64,000 bases of DNA. It comes from Jaapia argillacea MUCL 33604 (lineage: Eukaryota > Basidiomycota > Agaricomycetes > Jaapiales > Jaapiaceae). This document shows positions 1 to 10,514 of the stretch, piece after piece; positions within the stretch are counted from its first letter, which is position 1, and every line of letters starts with the position of its first letter. The position numbers and the translations under genes were made by a program. Under the pieces are notes generated by a model that did no database searches, was not told the origin of the DNA, and was given only the letters and a program-made list of their open reading frames with translations. The stretch is from NCBI GenBank assembly GCA_000697665.1, contig KL197727.1, positions 62,001 through 126,000 on the forward strand, given 5' to 3'.

Positions 1-3000
1 GTTCTCCATGGAAAAACAACCATATATTTAGGTTGGTACATACTGATAAGTGGACTACTTGGAGAACCGGGCTCGAAGAGATGATGTAGAAATGTGAATG
101 GACTGACCAACAAGGACGATACCGATAAGTACGAGTGCATGGTACCAAAAGGTTAAGATGGATTTCGGAACACTGGGACGCCGCCAGCCTTGATAGTATG
201 GAGGTTATTCTTCTTTGGGGATTTGAAGCAGTCGAAGACGGACTTGGTAGAGGTCTTGAACGAAGATCTGGGGACGTGTACGTGATGAAGGTAACGATGG
301 GGGAGGAATGAGGTCTCAGATTGACAATCAAGCTCCAAAATGTTGGGGAACACGGGCACATTGGGGAGGTACGAGACCTACTACTAAAGTAGCGGGAATA
401 AATCCAGCCAGTGCCACGACGAAGACAGGGTGGCAAGCTCGTGATGAATGCGTGCTACATACCGGATACTTGATAGGGTTTCCTTTCGAGGAGACCTGAG
501 GGCAGTGGGGATCTCCGAACAGCCATGCGCAGGCGTGTCCCGATGGTTCCAATGTGGTAACATCCGATGGTCGGCTTTCGTATTGAAGACACGACAGAGC
601 CCCGGACGCCGACATCATGCAAACATGGTATGCAAGTCCGAAAGTGTGCACGCAGCGCGCCGTAGAAGTTGACGGCAGAGCCCTTTCACCAGAACCCCAA
701 GGTGAGACTCGACCAAATGGTGACGAAGGGTACAGTTGCCAAAGTTTGGTCTCCCACATAAATCCAGCATAGTGCCATGATGAAGATAGGGTGGCAAGCT
801 CGTGAAGAATGTCTTGCGTGCTACATACCGGATACGGCACCTCCGAGGCCTTTCGAAGAGACCTTGGGATTGAGGGCAGTGTCGGAGCAGGGATGCATCA
901 GCGTGTCCTGACGCTTCCAATGTGGTAGGTAACCGGTTGGCTTTCGCATTGAAGACACGACAGAACCCCGGAGGCCGACATCATGGAAACACAGTACGCA
1001 AGTCTGAAAGTGTGCACACAGTGCGCCATAGAAGTAGACGGCAGAGCCGTCTCACCAGAACTCCAAGGTGAGACTCGACCAAATGGTGATGAAGGGGTGC
1101 ACTTGCCAAAGTTTGGTAAGAAGGAGGGATGACTACCTTGTTATTGTCTTGATGCAACGTTAGCAATGTCATTCGCCAGCGTTGTGTATTGCAGTGGCGT
1201 TAAGCGGCTTTGACGTGTCCGAATGGAGCCAAGACGGGCTGGGAACTTGAAGTACCTTACAAGGAGCATACAATGCGTTGAAGCAGGCCGTGGGCAACCC
1301 CGCATCGGAATGAACATCCACCAGCCAAGTCCGAGGTGGTACCCACAACAGACGCCTCGGGGTGTTATTAACGGAAGAATATATGAACCGATGCAAAGAT
1401 ATCACTCACCAAGGTTCGTCGAATGGAAATAATAAGCGCGGGTCCAATACCGTGGACACGCTGAGGAACTTTGGACACCCACAGGGCCGTCCATTGAAAA
1501 TTATTAGTAGAAGATTTGGTTTCTGAGATGAGGATCGCAAATCTGGGGCCATTTTCCGATGCCGCACCACTCAGTTATGGCAGGATAACGACAACGTCGG
1601 ATGTCGCCAAAGTTGGACCCACGATCATCCACAAAATGATAGATGAGGGGGGACTCACAAAGCAGCGGGGAAGATGGATAACATCGTAGCGAGGGTGAAA
1701 GAGCCCCGCCGTTCTGCCCACGAACACGCGGAGACGGCGAGACAAGTAGAGCAGAGGTCGACCCTTATGTGTTTGTGTTAGACTCGGAAGTATGGGCCGT
1801 GGTGCGAAGGGAAGGTGTTTAGCCTCTCGAAGCGGAGAAGCATTGGTTGTCCGAGGCTCGCAAATGGATAATTGGCGACTGGCTGTCCAAGATCAAGATC
1901 GGCAGTTCTTGTACATGTTGGTTTAAGCAATAAGTGCTTTGAGGTTTGGGGTGTATGGTGCCTGCACGCAGTGGCGAAGCTGGTGATTCACGTGAAGGCG
2001 AACGTGACGAGTGACACGTCACGAATCACAGAAGATTTGAACTGCTTCTCTCAACAAGTCAACCACAGCCAAGAATCAGCTGTCCCAAGCCTGTCCCGCG
2101 TCGTAAGGCTGCCTTCATCTTATCGTATCATATTCAGTATCTATCCAGCAAATTTTCGAATATCATCACGGTGCCGTGCAGCACCAATACGTAGCCACCC
2201 AAAGAGACTGAACGGAGCTCCGTAGTTCCAAGAGGGGGATCCCGAATGGACCTTCCAAAGGATCGACAACCTTTGAGTTGGACTCGGCTGTCTATCGGTC
2301 AGTGGCGGAGAGGTTCATTTATCGACGCTTGTTGCTTCTTCGTCAATCACGCTCACCGCCGATCCAGAACCAATGCTCAGTGCTTTGATCCCCTGCTGGA
2401 GGACCTGACGTGCATTCACCTTGCATAGTGCAGAATCAGGTCAATTCGGCTGGTGGGTCACGGCTCCATAAATCAATATGTCGGAAGAGTAAACAAGGGA
2501 CGGGGTTATTGATCAACAACGGTTCTGAATTCCAATTGCTTTCAGCGCAAAACCCACCAAGAGACTAGATTGCTCTCGGCGATGAACGCTCGGACATTGG
2601 GCTCCGAGGACACACTCAGCGGCTTGAAGTAGAAGTTGTTCAATTGAATCATTTTTGCCAATACAGCTATCCTTAATCGCCAACCGAAGATGAAGGTGAT
2701 CCTCCCCCGAGAGTTGGTGAGTTCTTGGCTCGATTTGTTCTCAATCTTTACGGGTGTTGGTCGGAGGGCCTTCCGCCTCCTTCCATTTCTACTCGACCTG
2801 ATGCATTTATCTCAATCAAGGACTCATTCGGCTGCGTCGTGTGACGCAAGATTACCATCAAATGCGATCAAAGCCGATCATGGGATTCGCACCCTCATTG
2901 GCAATGCCCACCGTAGCAGTTGCGGGGCAGCTGCAGGGTCCACACCCTCGCCAGCTTGCTCCAACAATTTTTGGGTCCGCTGATGCACAACGACACATGC

Positions 3001-4929
3001 CACTGTGCGACAGCAACTTGGAAAGTCCGCCCGGGGAAAGACCGATAATTTCTTCTTCGCTCGCGCAACTAAATCTCCAGATGGCAAGACCTTCATCAAC
3101 GATTGTGCTTACACACATCATGGCCAGTCTGAAAATTCTGACGTTCAATTATTCAACTCAACTTCAACCCAAAATCCTTGATCACCTTGATGGCCGGATT
3201 CTCGGGATATCAGGTCTAGGGCCTGGTTAGACCCTTCGCCAGGAAACTTCCTTGAGGGTTCAAACGTTGATCCCCAATCCGCTCAGCCTTCCTAGCTTCC
3301 ACAGCTGGATCGCTGGTATGAAAGCCCGCGAACCTGAAGGGACCCCCTTCCCGTCATATCGCGGACCGCACGCTTCGTCCCATGGTCGTGACAGATGTGG
3401 CCGATCTGTCCCACCACTCCTCCGCTCCAATCCATTGCAGTATTTTCGAATGAAAGTGCTGCAGTTATCCACCATTCATCTTCTCCTCGGTGTCCCGCGA
3501 ACATATTTACGTTGGTCCTCTCGGAACCTCCCACTGATAGTTGATCGGTGAATCATTAACACGATCGGAAGCATAGATAAGATTGTCTAATGAGGATACC
3601 TAGGCCAACTTAAAGGCCCTCTTCGGTACCGGTGCGTTCCACCATCCATTTCCTTTTTGTCCACAAAGCTGACATTGCCTCGATGACAATACGTACTTGC
3701 GACACCCCCTTAATTGCCCTTCAGACACCAGCCTGTCCTTCCCTTGACAGCATTCTCACAACTCTGCACCCCAGAAGCTACACCTCCAATCGCCATGCAT
3801 TTCCCGACAGCTTCGGCATCCTACCTGTTTGCCTTCCTGCCGCCGGAAGAATGGGCTTTATCTATCTTTATCTATCTATGGCTTTATTTCTAGCCTCTCT
3901 TGTTCATACGTATTACTAGCCGTGAATTGCCTTTCTTTGCGCTTCTGTTCTCTATCGTGAGTCTGCCACTACCCTCGATATCAGTAGCATCAATTCTCTC
4001 TCACGACAAGCTTGGTTTTCGTCTCAAAATCGGATTCAGAAAGTTCGTCACCGCCATGTGTTCTTTGCTTATTGTTGAGGACTCCGTCATTTTCCAGGAC
4101 AGTTTCTTCCCTACCCTAAACTTCGGATTTCTGCGTGAGCCGGACGAACCGAGGGATCGCACACAGCCGTCTCCGTCCGTAGACCCGTTTTAGCTACCTG
4201 CCACAACGGGCCACATGTGAAGCTACCGTTATGGTGTCTTCAGCTGGGACGAAGGCAAAGTGCTATTCTCTTGGCGGTTATTCGGAAAGATGTTTGGGGC
4301 AACTTTTCCATGCATACCACGGGCCTCGAGGATTTGACGGCATTCACACGAGCTCCTTCCCTCTCATGTCGGGATATCGCTCTCCACCCATTCAGAAAGG
4401 ACTTGCTATTTGGGACAAGCGCAGGGATCACGCCCATTGAAGCTTACGGCGCCGTCGTAAGTACAGTACCCACCTCCTGTTCTACACGATTTGAATGTGG
4501 GGCTAGGAGCGTCTCAGTCTACGAGTTGGGGTGCCTCTTTGTTGTCCAATGTCGCCTGTGTTGAGTTCGTCCCTACACCACCATACCGGGGGGATGTTTT
4601 CCAGAGGTCAATTCAGAGGCACGACAACGGTCTTGTACTCGAGGTCACCTTGGCATTGATTGAGCTCGTTTTGACGTACCTAGCGCAAATCAATTGAGCA
4701 TCAACTGATCTTGTATGTCCATGCGACGTTTGACATTCAGACCTCAACGAGACATTTCTTGCAACCTCCGGTAAATGGTTAATTCAACCTTGGCAAAACA
4801 ACACACTGTGGTAACACGAAGCTTTATGAATATATTTTATTCAATTATTATTCCAATGCTTGGATGTATCTAAAGTTGGTTTGGGCAGACATGGAGGAAA
4901 CAGTCTTGACATTGCATGGTAATACGGAC
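1..4929. other. gene-poor region, no gene recognised
   Basis: Both strands carry only short open frames with no family motif that I recognise and no convincing chain of exons joined by fungal splice sites. The one clear structure is a diverged tandem duplication near 398-1113, listed separately. A short CTAT/TATC-rich stretch lies near 3858-3880. The region may be intergenic or decayed repeat sequence bordering the assembly gap, but I cannot assign a transposon family. Confidence 0.5.
398..1113. repeat. diverged tandem direct duplication, two copies
   Basis: Two consecutive direct copies lie at about 398-751 and 759-1113, with a period of about 361 to 367 bases. Matching landmarks are the TGGCAAGCTCGTGA block (431 and 792), the block AAGACACGACAGA (near 585 and 952), the block CTCGACCAAATGGTGA (near 708 and 1075) and GCCAAAGTTTGGT (738 and 1105). 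The copies differ by many substitutions and small indels, so the duplication is not recent. Neither copy carries a recognisable protein. Confidence 0.85.
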
Positions 4930-5907
4930 NNNNNNNNNNNNNNNNNNNNNNNNNNNNNNNNNNNNNNNNNNNNNNNNNNNNNNNNNNNNNNNNNNNNNNN
5001 NNNNNNNNNNNNNNNNNNNNNNNNNNNNNNNNNNNNNNNNNNNNNNNNNNNNNNNNNNNNNNNNNNNNNNNNNNNNNNNNNNNNNNNNNNNNNNNNNNNN
5101 NNNNNNNNNNNNNNNNNNNNNNNNNNNNNNNNNNNNNNNNNNNNNNNNNNNNNNNNNNNNNNNNNNNNNNNNNNNNNNNNNNNNNNNNNNNNNNNNNNNN
5201 NNNNNNNNNNNNNNNNNNNNNNNNNNNNNNNNNNNNNNNNNNNNNNNNNNNNNNNNNNNNNNNNNNNNNNNNNNNNNNNNNNNNNNNNNNNNNNNNNNNN
5301 NNNNNNNNNNNNNNNNNNNNNNNNNNNNNNNNNNNNNNNNNNNNNNNNNNNNNNNNNNNNNNNNNNNNNNNNNNNNNNNNNNNNNNNNNNNNNNNNNNNN
5401 NNNNNNNNNNNNNNNNNNNNNNNNNNNNNNNNNNNNNNNNNNNNNNNNNNNNNNNNNNNNNNNNNNNNNNNNNNNNNNNNNNNNNNNNNNNNNNNNNNNN
5501 NNNNNNNNNNNNNNNNNNNNNNNNNNNNNNNNNNNNNNNNNNNNNNNNNNNNNNNNNNNNNNNNNNNNNNNNNNNNNNNNNNNNNNNNNNNNNNNNNNNN
5601 NNNNNNNNNNNNNNNNNNNNNNNNNNNNNNNNNNNNNNNNNNNNNNNNNNNNNNNNNNNNNNNNNNNNNNNNNNNNNNNNNNNNNNNNNNNNNNNNNNNN
5701 NNNNNNNNNNNNNNNNNNNNNNNNNNNNNNNNNNNNNNNNNNNNNNNNNNNNNNNNNNNNNNNNNNNNNNNNNNNNNNNNNNNNNNNNNNNNNNNNNNNN
5801 NNNNNNNNNNNNNNNNNNNNNNNNNNNNNNNNNNNNNNNNNNNNNNNNNNNNNNNNNNNNNNNNNNNNNNNNNNNNNNNNNNNNNNNNNNNNNNNNNNNN
5901 NNNNNNN
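4930..5907. other. assembly gap (run of N)
   Basis: A continuous run of 978 N bases. Open frames that appear to cross it are artefacts. The gap lies in the gene-poor left flank and could hide a repeat that broke the assembly. Confidence 0.99.
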
Positions 5908-7003
5908 GGACGAAGCGCAGGGTCAAGCAGGAAAGCAAGTCGATGAGAAAGGAATAACGGGACAGTGGACAAGTGTTGTGGGAGGTGACAAGTTCGACGT
6001 GGCAATGCAAGGCCGCGCAAGGCGCTTTTATATTGTTGCAGGCTTGAAGTCCGAACTATCTCTGGGCCAGCTCAGGGGAGACAATGTCGAATGCATGACA
6101 TTTTGATGTCACTAAGGTGCTGCCGCCGAGGCCTGCGTGGTGTTGTAGAGGCAATGGCAGAGCAACATTTTCGCCGCGGCAGATTGTCACTTCTGCAAAC
6201 GATGGGTTGAGACCATTTCGAGAGCGACAACCTGACCTCAATCCTGGGCACAAAATAATCTATCCTACGATCCCACAACAATAACAACTTCTTGGGATCC
6301 TGTTGACAATTTACAGGTTTGGTGGTGTATCATTCACTACAGTACCAAATTGTCACCCTCGATAACGCGGAGATGTCCGGAAGGTAAAAAGCAATGAAAA
6401 ATCTCGCAATGAGCGGCTATCAGGCGAAGTTCGCGGTCTTCCCAGAAGGGAACGCCTCGCAAAACACTCCTGAGGTTTGGAGCAGAAATGCTGTTTAGAG
6501 GAAACCTGGGAACTGCCTATCCGGAGGTCACCGCCAATAAGGTGGAAAATTACCTAATATAGAGCCGATTCGGGGGAGTGTTAAGCGGTAGGGGCCAAAG
6601 GGGCCGGGCTGTGTTACGTGTATGAATAAAATAAGGCCGGCCTTTTATCCTGAGAATCCTCAACATCCTTCCTCCTTCCTGCCAATCCTCCGTCTGGCTG
6701 CCCTCCTCTCCTCATTTTCTCGTTACGACCTCTATACGATTTGCACGACGCGCTCGGACTCTTACTCTCTTATCCTTGCCTTGTTCTGTATTCTCCGTCA
6801 CGTCTTCTCTTGTCGTCCGCTTCTACTAGCCGCTTCCTTTAGCTCGTCTTTCAGGTCTTTTCTCCAAATACTTGGGCACCTCATCATCCTTTTGCTCACA
6901 TGTACCCATTCCAGGTGTTCTGTTTCTTCTCTCGCACTGGCTTCACACTATTTCTGAGGTACGATCTCCCCGTTACCCCTTGTATTTATAAAGATTACGT
7001 CTG
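5908..7003. other. intergenic region and pyrimidine-rich leader upstream of the Ras-type gene
   Basis: No gene recognised. From about 6650 to 6960 the plus strand is strongly CT-rich, which is typical of the promoter and 5' leader just upstream of a well-expressed fungal gene. The open frame at 6622-6957 is a by-product of that composition, since it is almost entirely S, L, F and R. It ends shortly before the Ras-type start codon at 7004. Confidence 0.5.
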
Positions 7004-7883
7004 ATGGCAGCCTCAGAAATGGATAGCTGGAGAGTTGCAGTCCTTGGTGACGGTGGTGTTGGTAAGACAGCTTTGGCCGTTCAGGTAAGTTCTTCGCCGC
7101 ATTTGATCTACTGGATGGACAAACACGACTCATTTCTTGTCATCAGTTTACTCTAAATTGTTTTGTTGGTGCGTACTTGTCCTCGACTGCGTCCCGCCGA
7201 TTCTCATGCAAATACGTTTCGATCTTGCAGAAGTATGTGCCGCTTCAGTATAATCAAGGAAAGGTGCTAACATATGCGTACTCGCTTCAGACGTATGATC
7301 CCACGATAGAAGATGCTTACCGAAAGCAACTGGTTGTCGACAACAAAATGTGTTTCGTCGAGGTTATCGATACTGCTGGACAGGGTCAGTGCGTTTTTTG
7401 TCCACAAGGAGCCAGTCGTTTATCCCTTTCATAGAGGAGTACGCTACTCTTCGTGACCAATGGGTGAGGTACGTAACTATTGCCATCATCATGATCATGG
7501 TCCTGATGGACCGATTTGTGGTCAGAGAGGGTCAAGGATTCATCCTAGTTTATTCAATTGCATCGCGGTCGACATTCGACCGTCTGGACGTCTTCCGACA
7601 GTCCATGCTCCGAGTAAAACGCCAGAAGCCCGTTTTCATGCTTGTTGGCAACAAATGCGACAAGACCTACGAGCGCGAAGTCTCGAGAGAAGAGGGTATT
7701 GCGTTGGCTAGGTCATTTGGATGTGAATTCCTTGAAACGTCAGCAAAAACGGCGGTAAACGTCGAGCGTCTCTTTACGACCCTCGTTCGCGCACTGCGAG
7801 CGACACGACAACAGGAGCAGGGTACACCAGGGCCCCAGCGGCCGCTGAAGGAGGAGAAGAAGAGAAAGTGTATTATCATGTAG
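7004..7883 (+). CDS. Ras-type small GTPase
   Basis: A membrane-anchored GTP/GDP switch protein of the Ras family. The spliced model is 196 residues with exons 7004-7084, 7147-7168, 7231-7232, 7291-7384, 7435-7468 and 7526-7883. The P-loop is GDGGVGKT (about residues 15-22). The effector region reads [11 protein letters not shown], switch II is DTAGQEEY with the catalytic Gln, and the base-recognition motifs are NKCD and ETSAK. The C-terminus is a lysine/arginine-rich stretch followed by the CAAX box CIIM, predicting prenylation and plasma-membrane attachment. The third exon is predicted to be only two bases (AA). It is needed to make the conserved Glu of FVE and to keep frame, and both flanking introns have normal size (62 and 58 nt). 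The subtype (Ras1, Ras2 or other) is not resolved. Confidence 0.93.
7231..7232 (+). other. predicted 2-nt micro-exon in the Ras-type gene
   Basis: The sequence reads CTTGCAG|AA|GTATGT. Exon 2 ends with a single G after the codon for Val, and the next unambiguous exon begins ACG TAT GAT. One intron spanning 7169-7290 would break the frame. Inserting AA gives GAA (Glu), the residue expected in F-V-E-x-Y-D-P-T. The second intron carries TGCTAAC (7265-7271) 21 nt before its AG. The main alternative is a donor at GTTGGT (about 7165), giving one 126-nt intron and dropping Val-Glu. Confidence 0.75.
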
Positions 7884-8310
7884 GGACATTCCCAGGTTGT
7901 ATAGAAGCATCATTACCCCCTTTACCTCCATTTTGATGATACCATTTGCTCTGATGTTTACATTTCATTCTGCGATTCTGTTGTGGCGTTAGCCCTTTAT
8001 CTTCGTTTCCGCTTCTGGGGCTCCCCTGTCATGCTTTCATGTATCGCACAAGGATTGGCACTTCTCTGTTCGTTTGTTGTTGGGCACCATTGCCTGTAAC
8101 ACGATGGTTATCAGGATTTCTCTTATGAACTGCCTCTCTGTCTCTGGCTGCGGCCGCGGAATGTCGCCTCTGCCGACAATTGCGCACGTATCGACACGTC
8201 CACCAAACAGTACCTTTGGGCATTACACGCGTCCTTGTTGTGTTTAAATAACGCAACGTGCTCTTGCTGGGTCGATACACAAACCCAGATCGAAGTTAAG
8301 CCATCAAAAC
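7884..8310. other. intergenic, 3' flank of Ras-type gene and promoter of BTB gene
   Basis: No gene, RNA or repeat is recognised. The first part is T-rich, as expected for a fungal 3' untranslated region. Confidence 0.5.
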
Positions 8311-9335
8311 ATGGACCAGGACTGGCATCGATTTGAATGCGAGGAACCGGATTTCCATGTACGCTCTGTGGACGACGATGTCGTCTTTGGCGTACAAAGA
8401 GCCCGTTTGGAGGAAGGAAGCGACGTCTTTCGTGAGTCCCCCTAAACCACCCTAGTCTTGTCTGACGCCTCTTGTAGGTGACATGTTCTCAGTTTGTGAG
8501 AAGGGGGGTGTCGGGGACCCAACACAAGGGGGGGTCCTTGATCTTCTCGAGCCTGCCGAAGTGCTCTCCATCTTACTTACCCTGTTGCACTTCCCGCCGA
8601 AACCTTACATCCCCGATCCTTCTGCGGATGTCTACAGCACAAAGATCGTCTGCATTCCGGCTGAGAAGGCCATCCCTCTTCCCTTGCTTCCCAGACTATT
8701 CACCCTTGCCGACAAGTATACTCTCTCCGAGTCTTTGGTGGAATCCCTCCGCACCCATCTGGCCGCCCACGCCTCCACCTTCCCTCTACAGGTCTATGGT
8801 CACTCGGTAGCACTTGGCCTGGATGCGTTGGCCGAGTCTACCAGCATTTACCTTCTCCATCCTCCCCTGACGACATATACAACAGAAGAGATCTCAGTCA
8901 TCCCGACGGCAGTGGCTTATCATAAGCTGGTTTTACTGCACTTCCACCGGGTGATGCGCTTGCGAGAGACTCTTCTTGGAGAGCAGATTTTCCCCCATGG
9001 GTACGGAAAATGCGCTTCTCATGAGTCAAGAACAGAGGGTCTATGGGATTCGCAAAAGAAACTCCTCGTCGACAAGATAGAGGCAGGTCAGCCAGACATA
9101 ATATATCTTTCTCGAATAAATGCCGAATCTGACACTGCTGCGCTAGGTACCGATGTGGCTGCTGAGATGGGTGCCATCATGAGCTCCTTGCCGGATTGCA
9201 AAACCTGCCAAAAAGCATGTACAGCTGCGTTGGAAATGTTAGCGGTACGTCTCTCGCGCTGTCCCTTCCATTGAACATTATGAACAGAATCTATTTGACA
9301 CAGTACAAATGTCGAAAAGTCATCAAAAGGATTGA
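8311..9335 (+). CDS. BTB/POZ-domain protein
   Basis: A 311-residue model with exons 8311-8431, 8478-9244 and 9288-9335. The N-terminal third has the layout of the BTB/POZ proteins that are numerous in agaricomycetes. A phrase reading DVVFGVQRARLEEGSDVFRD corresponds to the usual D-V-x-F...L...S-x-V-F-x-D-M segment. It is followed by a hydrophobic LEPAEVLSILLTLL stretch and a region like AEKAIPLPLLPRLFTLADKY, where such domains have A-x-K-Y. BTB domains mediate dimerisation and often bind cullin-3, but no partner domain (kelch, MATH, zinc finger) is visible here. The C-terminal half has several Cys residues (CKTCQKAC) of unknown meaning. The last short exon is the weakest part of the model, because without it the frame closes at 9274. 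Confidence 0.8.
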
Positions 9336-9418
9336 CCAACTACCATCCTGAACCGTCCTCAGTACTAGTGCGGCAATGTAAACAGTGCGCAGTGTGATAT
9401 AAACATGTCACTGCCCAG

Positions 9419-10146
9419 TTATTTATTATGCCAGAAAAGTGTCCGCAGATCACTCCATCTCTCTGAATCACGGTAAAGGTAAGTCATCGAACTGAACATG
9501 CCAGGTTGTATCGTCTCTCCTCTATGGTTGTAAAGCCACATTACCGCTCCCCAACATAATGCAGCGAAGAGGGAGAAGTATCGCGAATCGGGTGGAACAG
9601 GCTTGACACCGACAGGATCTGCGGATTTCAGAGCGTATGGAGAGCCCGACCGAGGGATGAACGACGCCACCACCCGTGAACACACATATAACACGATCTG
9701 CCAAGGGCGGTTGAGCAAACGAAACTGCGCCACGAACGAAGTCACTGACCTGCTCGTTGATTGCGTTTCGGTCACCAAAGACAACGTATCCTCCAATCAA
9801 GCCGGCAATGAACGTGTCTGCAGCGCGCTCTTTATCACCACCGATCTTCTTCTGCAGTAGTAGGAGGGTCTTGTAGATCGAAACGAACTTGGCGAGATTG
9901 AAGGCATGCTTCTTCGTTGCACGGTAAATGACACGAAGACGACTCGGCCAACTGAAAACTGTCAGGACACATCCATTCTGCGTATAATGGCTCCACATAC
10001 TCTCCGCGACCGAACAAGATAGCCATAATTAGGGCATGCGGGAAGCGAACCTTTACGCCATAGACGAAACCATTTCGGGCACCTTTGAGGATTGCCAAGT
10101 AGTCGTGGTAGGCAGGATCTGTGATGATTTGGTTGAGGACGTCCAT
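9419..10146 (-). CDS. PXMP4: peroxisomal membrane protein 4 (PMP24 / PXMP4, Tim17-like family)
   Basis: A 208-residue integral membrane protein of peroxisomes. The exons on the minus strand are 10001-10146, 9750-9951 and 9419-9697, and both introns (49 and 52 nt) have CTGAC/CTCAAC branch-like sites. Family features include an N-terminal segment with LKGARNGFVYGVKVRFPHAL, and RATKKHAFNLAKFVSIYK leading to the glycine-rich helix FIAGLIGGYVVFG, which is typical of the Tim17/Tim22/Pmp24 fold. After INEQ the third exon gives the helix IVLYVCSRVVASF. The C-terminal part (LFAALCWGAVMWLY) is another membrane segment. The exact function of this family is unsettled. The gene lies 3' of, and in the same orientation as, the chromodomain gene. 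Confidence 0.88.
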
Positions 10147-10514
10147 GATTCAGAGGACAGGGTATGTTGCGGAGAATAGGGTATCTCAGACGTAGAGAGC
10201 AAGCCACTGAGGGAGGCTGAGGGATCGGAAACGGGCAGATTTCATGCGCCGCGTCTTATCACATGCTTAACATCCCACCACTGCCAAACGGACTTTTCAC
10301 ATCCGAGGTCACCACAAGAAATTTGCGCGAAATCATGTCGATGTATGTATGATCAGATACTAAGATAGACACAAGGATGGACCTATTAGAAGAAACAGGG
10401 CATAGCTTCCATCAACACGTCTGGGTGATTGTCAGGTATGAAGCTATATGAAGGCTGGTATCGGAAGACCATCTCTTCCGTCGGAACACATACTTCGGTG
10501 GGCACGGAATCATT
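10147..10514. other. promoter region of PMP4 and possible 3' end of the chromodomain gene
   Basis: No separate gene is seen. The chromodomain gene may extend into this stretch if its last intron uses an acceptor near 10535, in which case its stop would fall near 10412. Otherwise the stretch is 3' untranslated sequence followed by the PMP4 promoter. Confidence 0.4.

Noticed and set aside
4841-6106. Four open frames of 360 to 396 codons across the N run
   Set aside because: They are almost entirely N; the readable ends carry no family motif.
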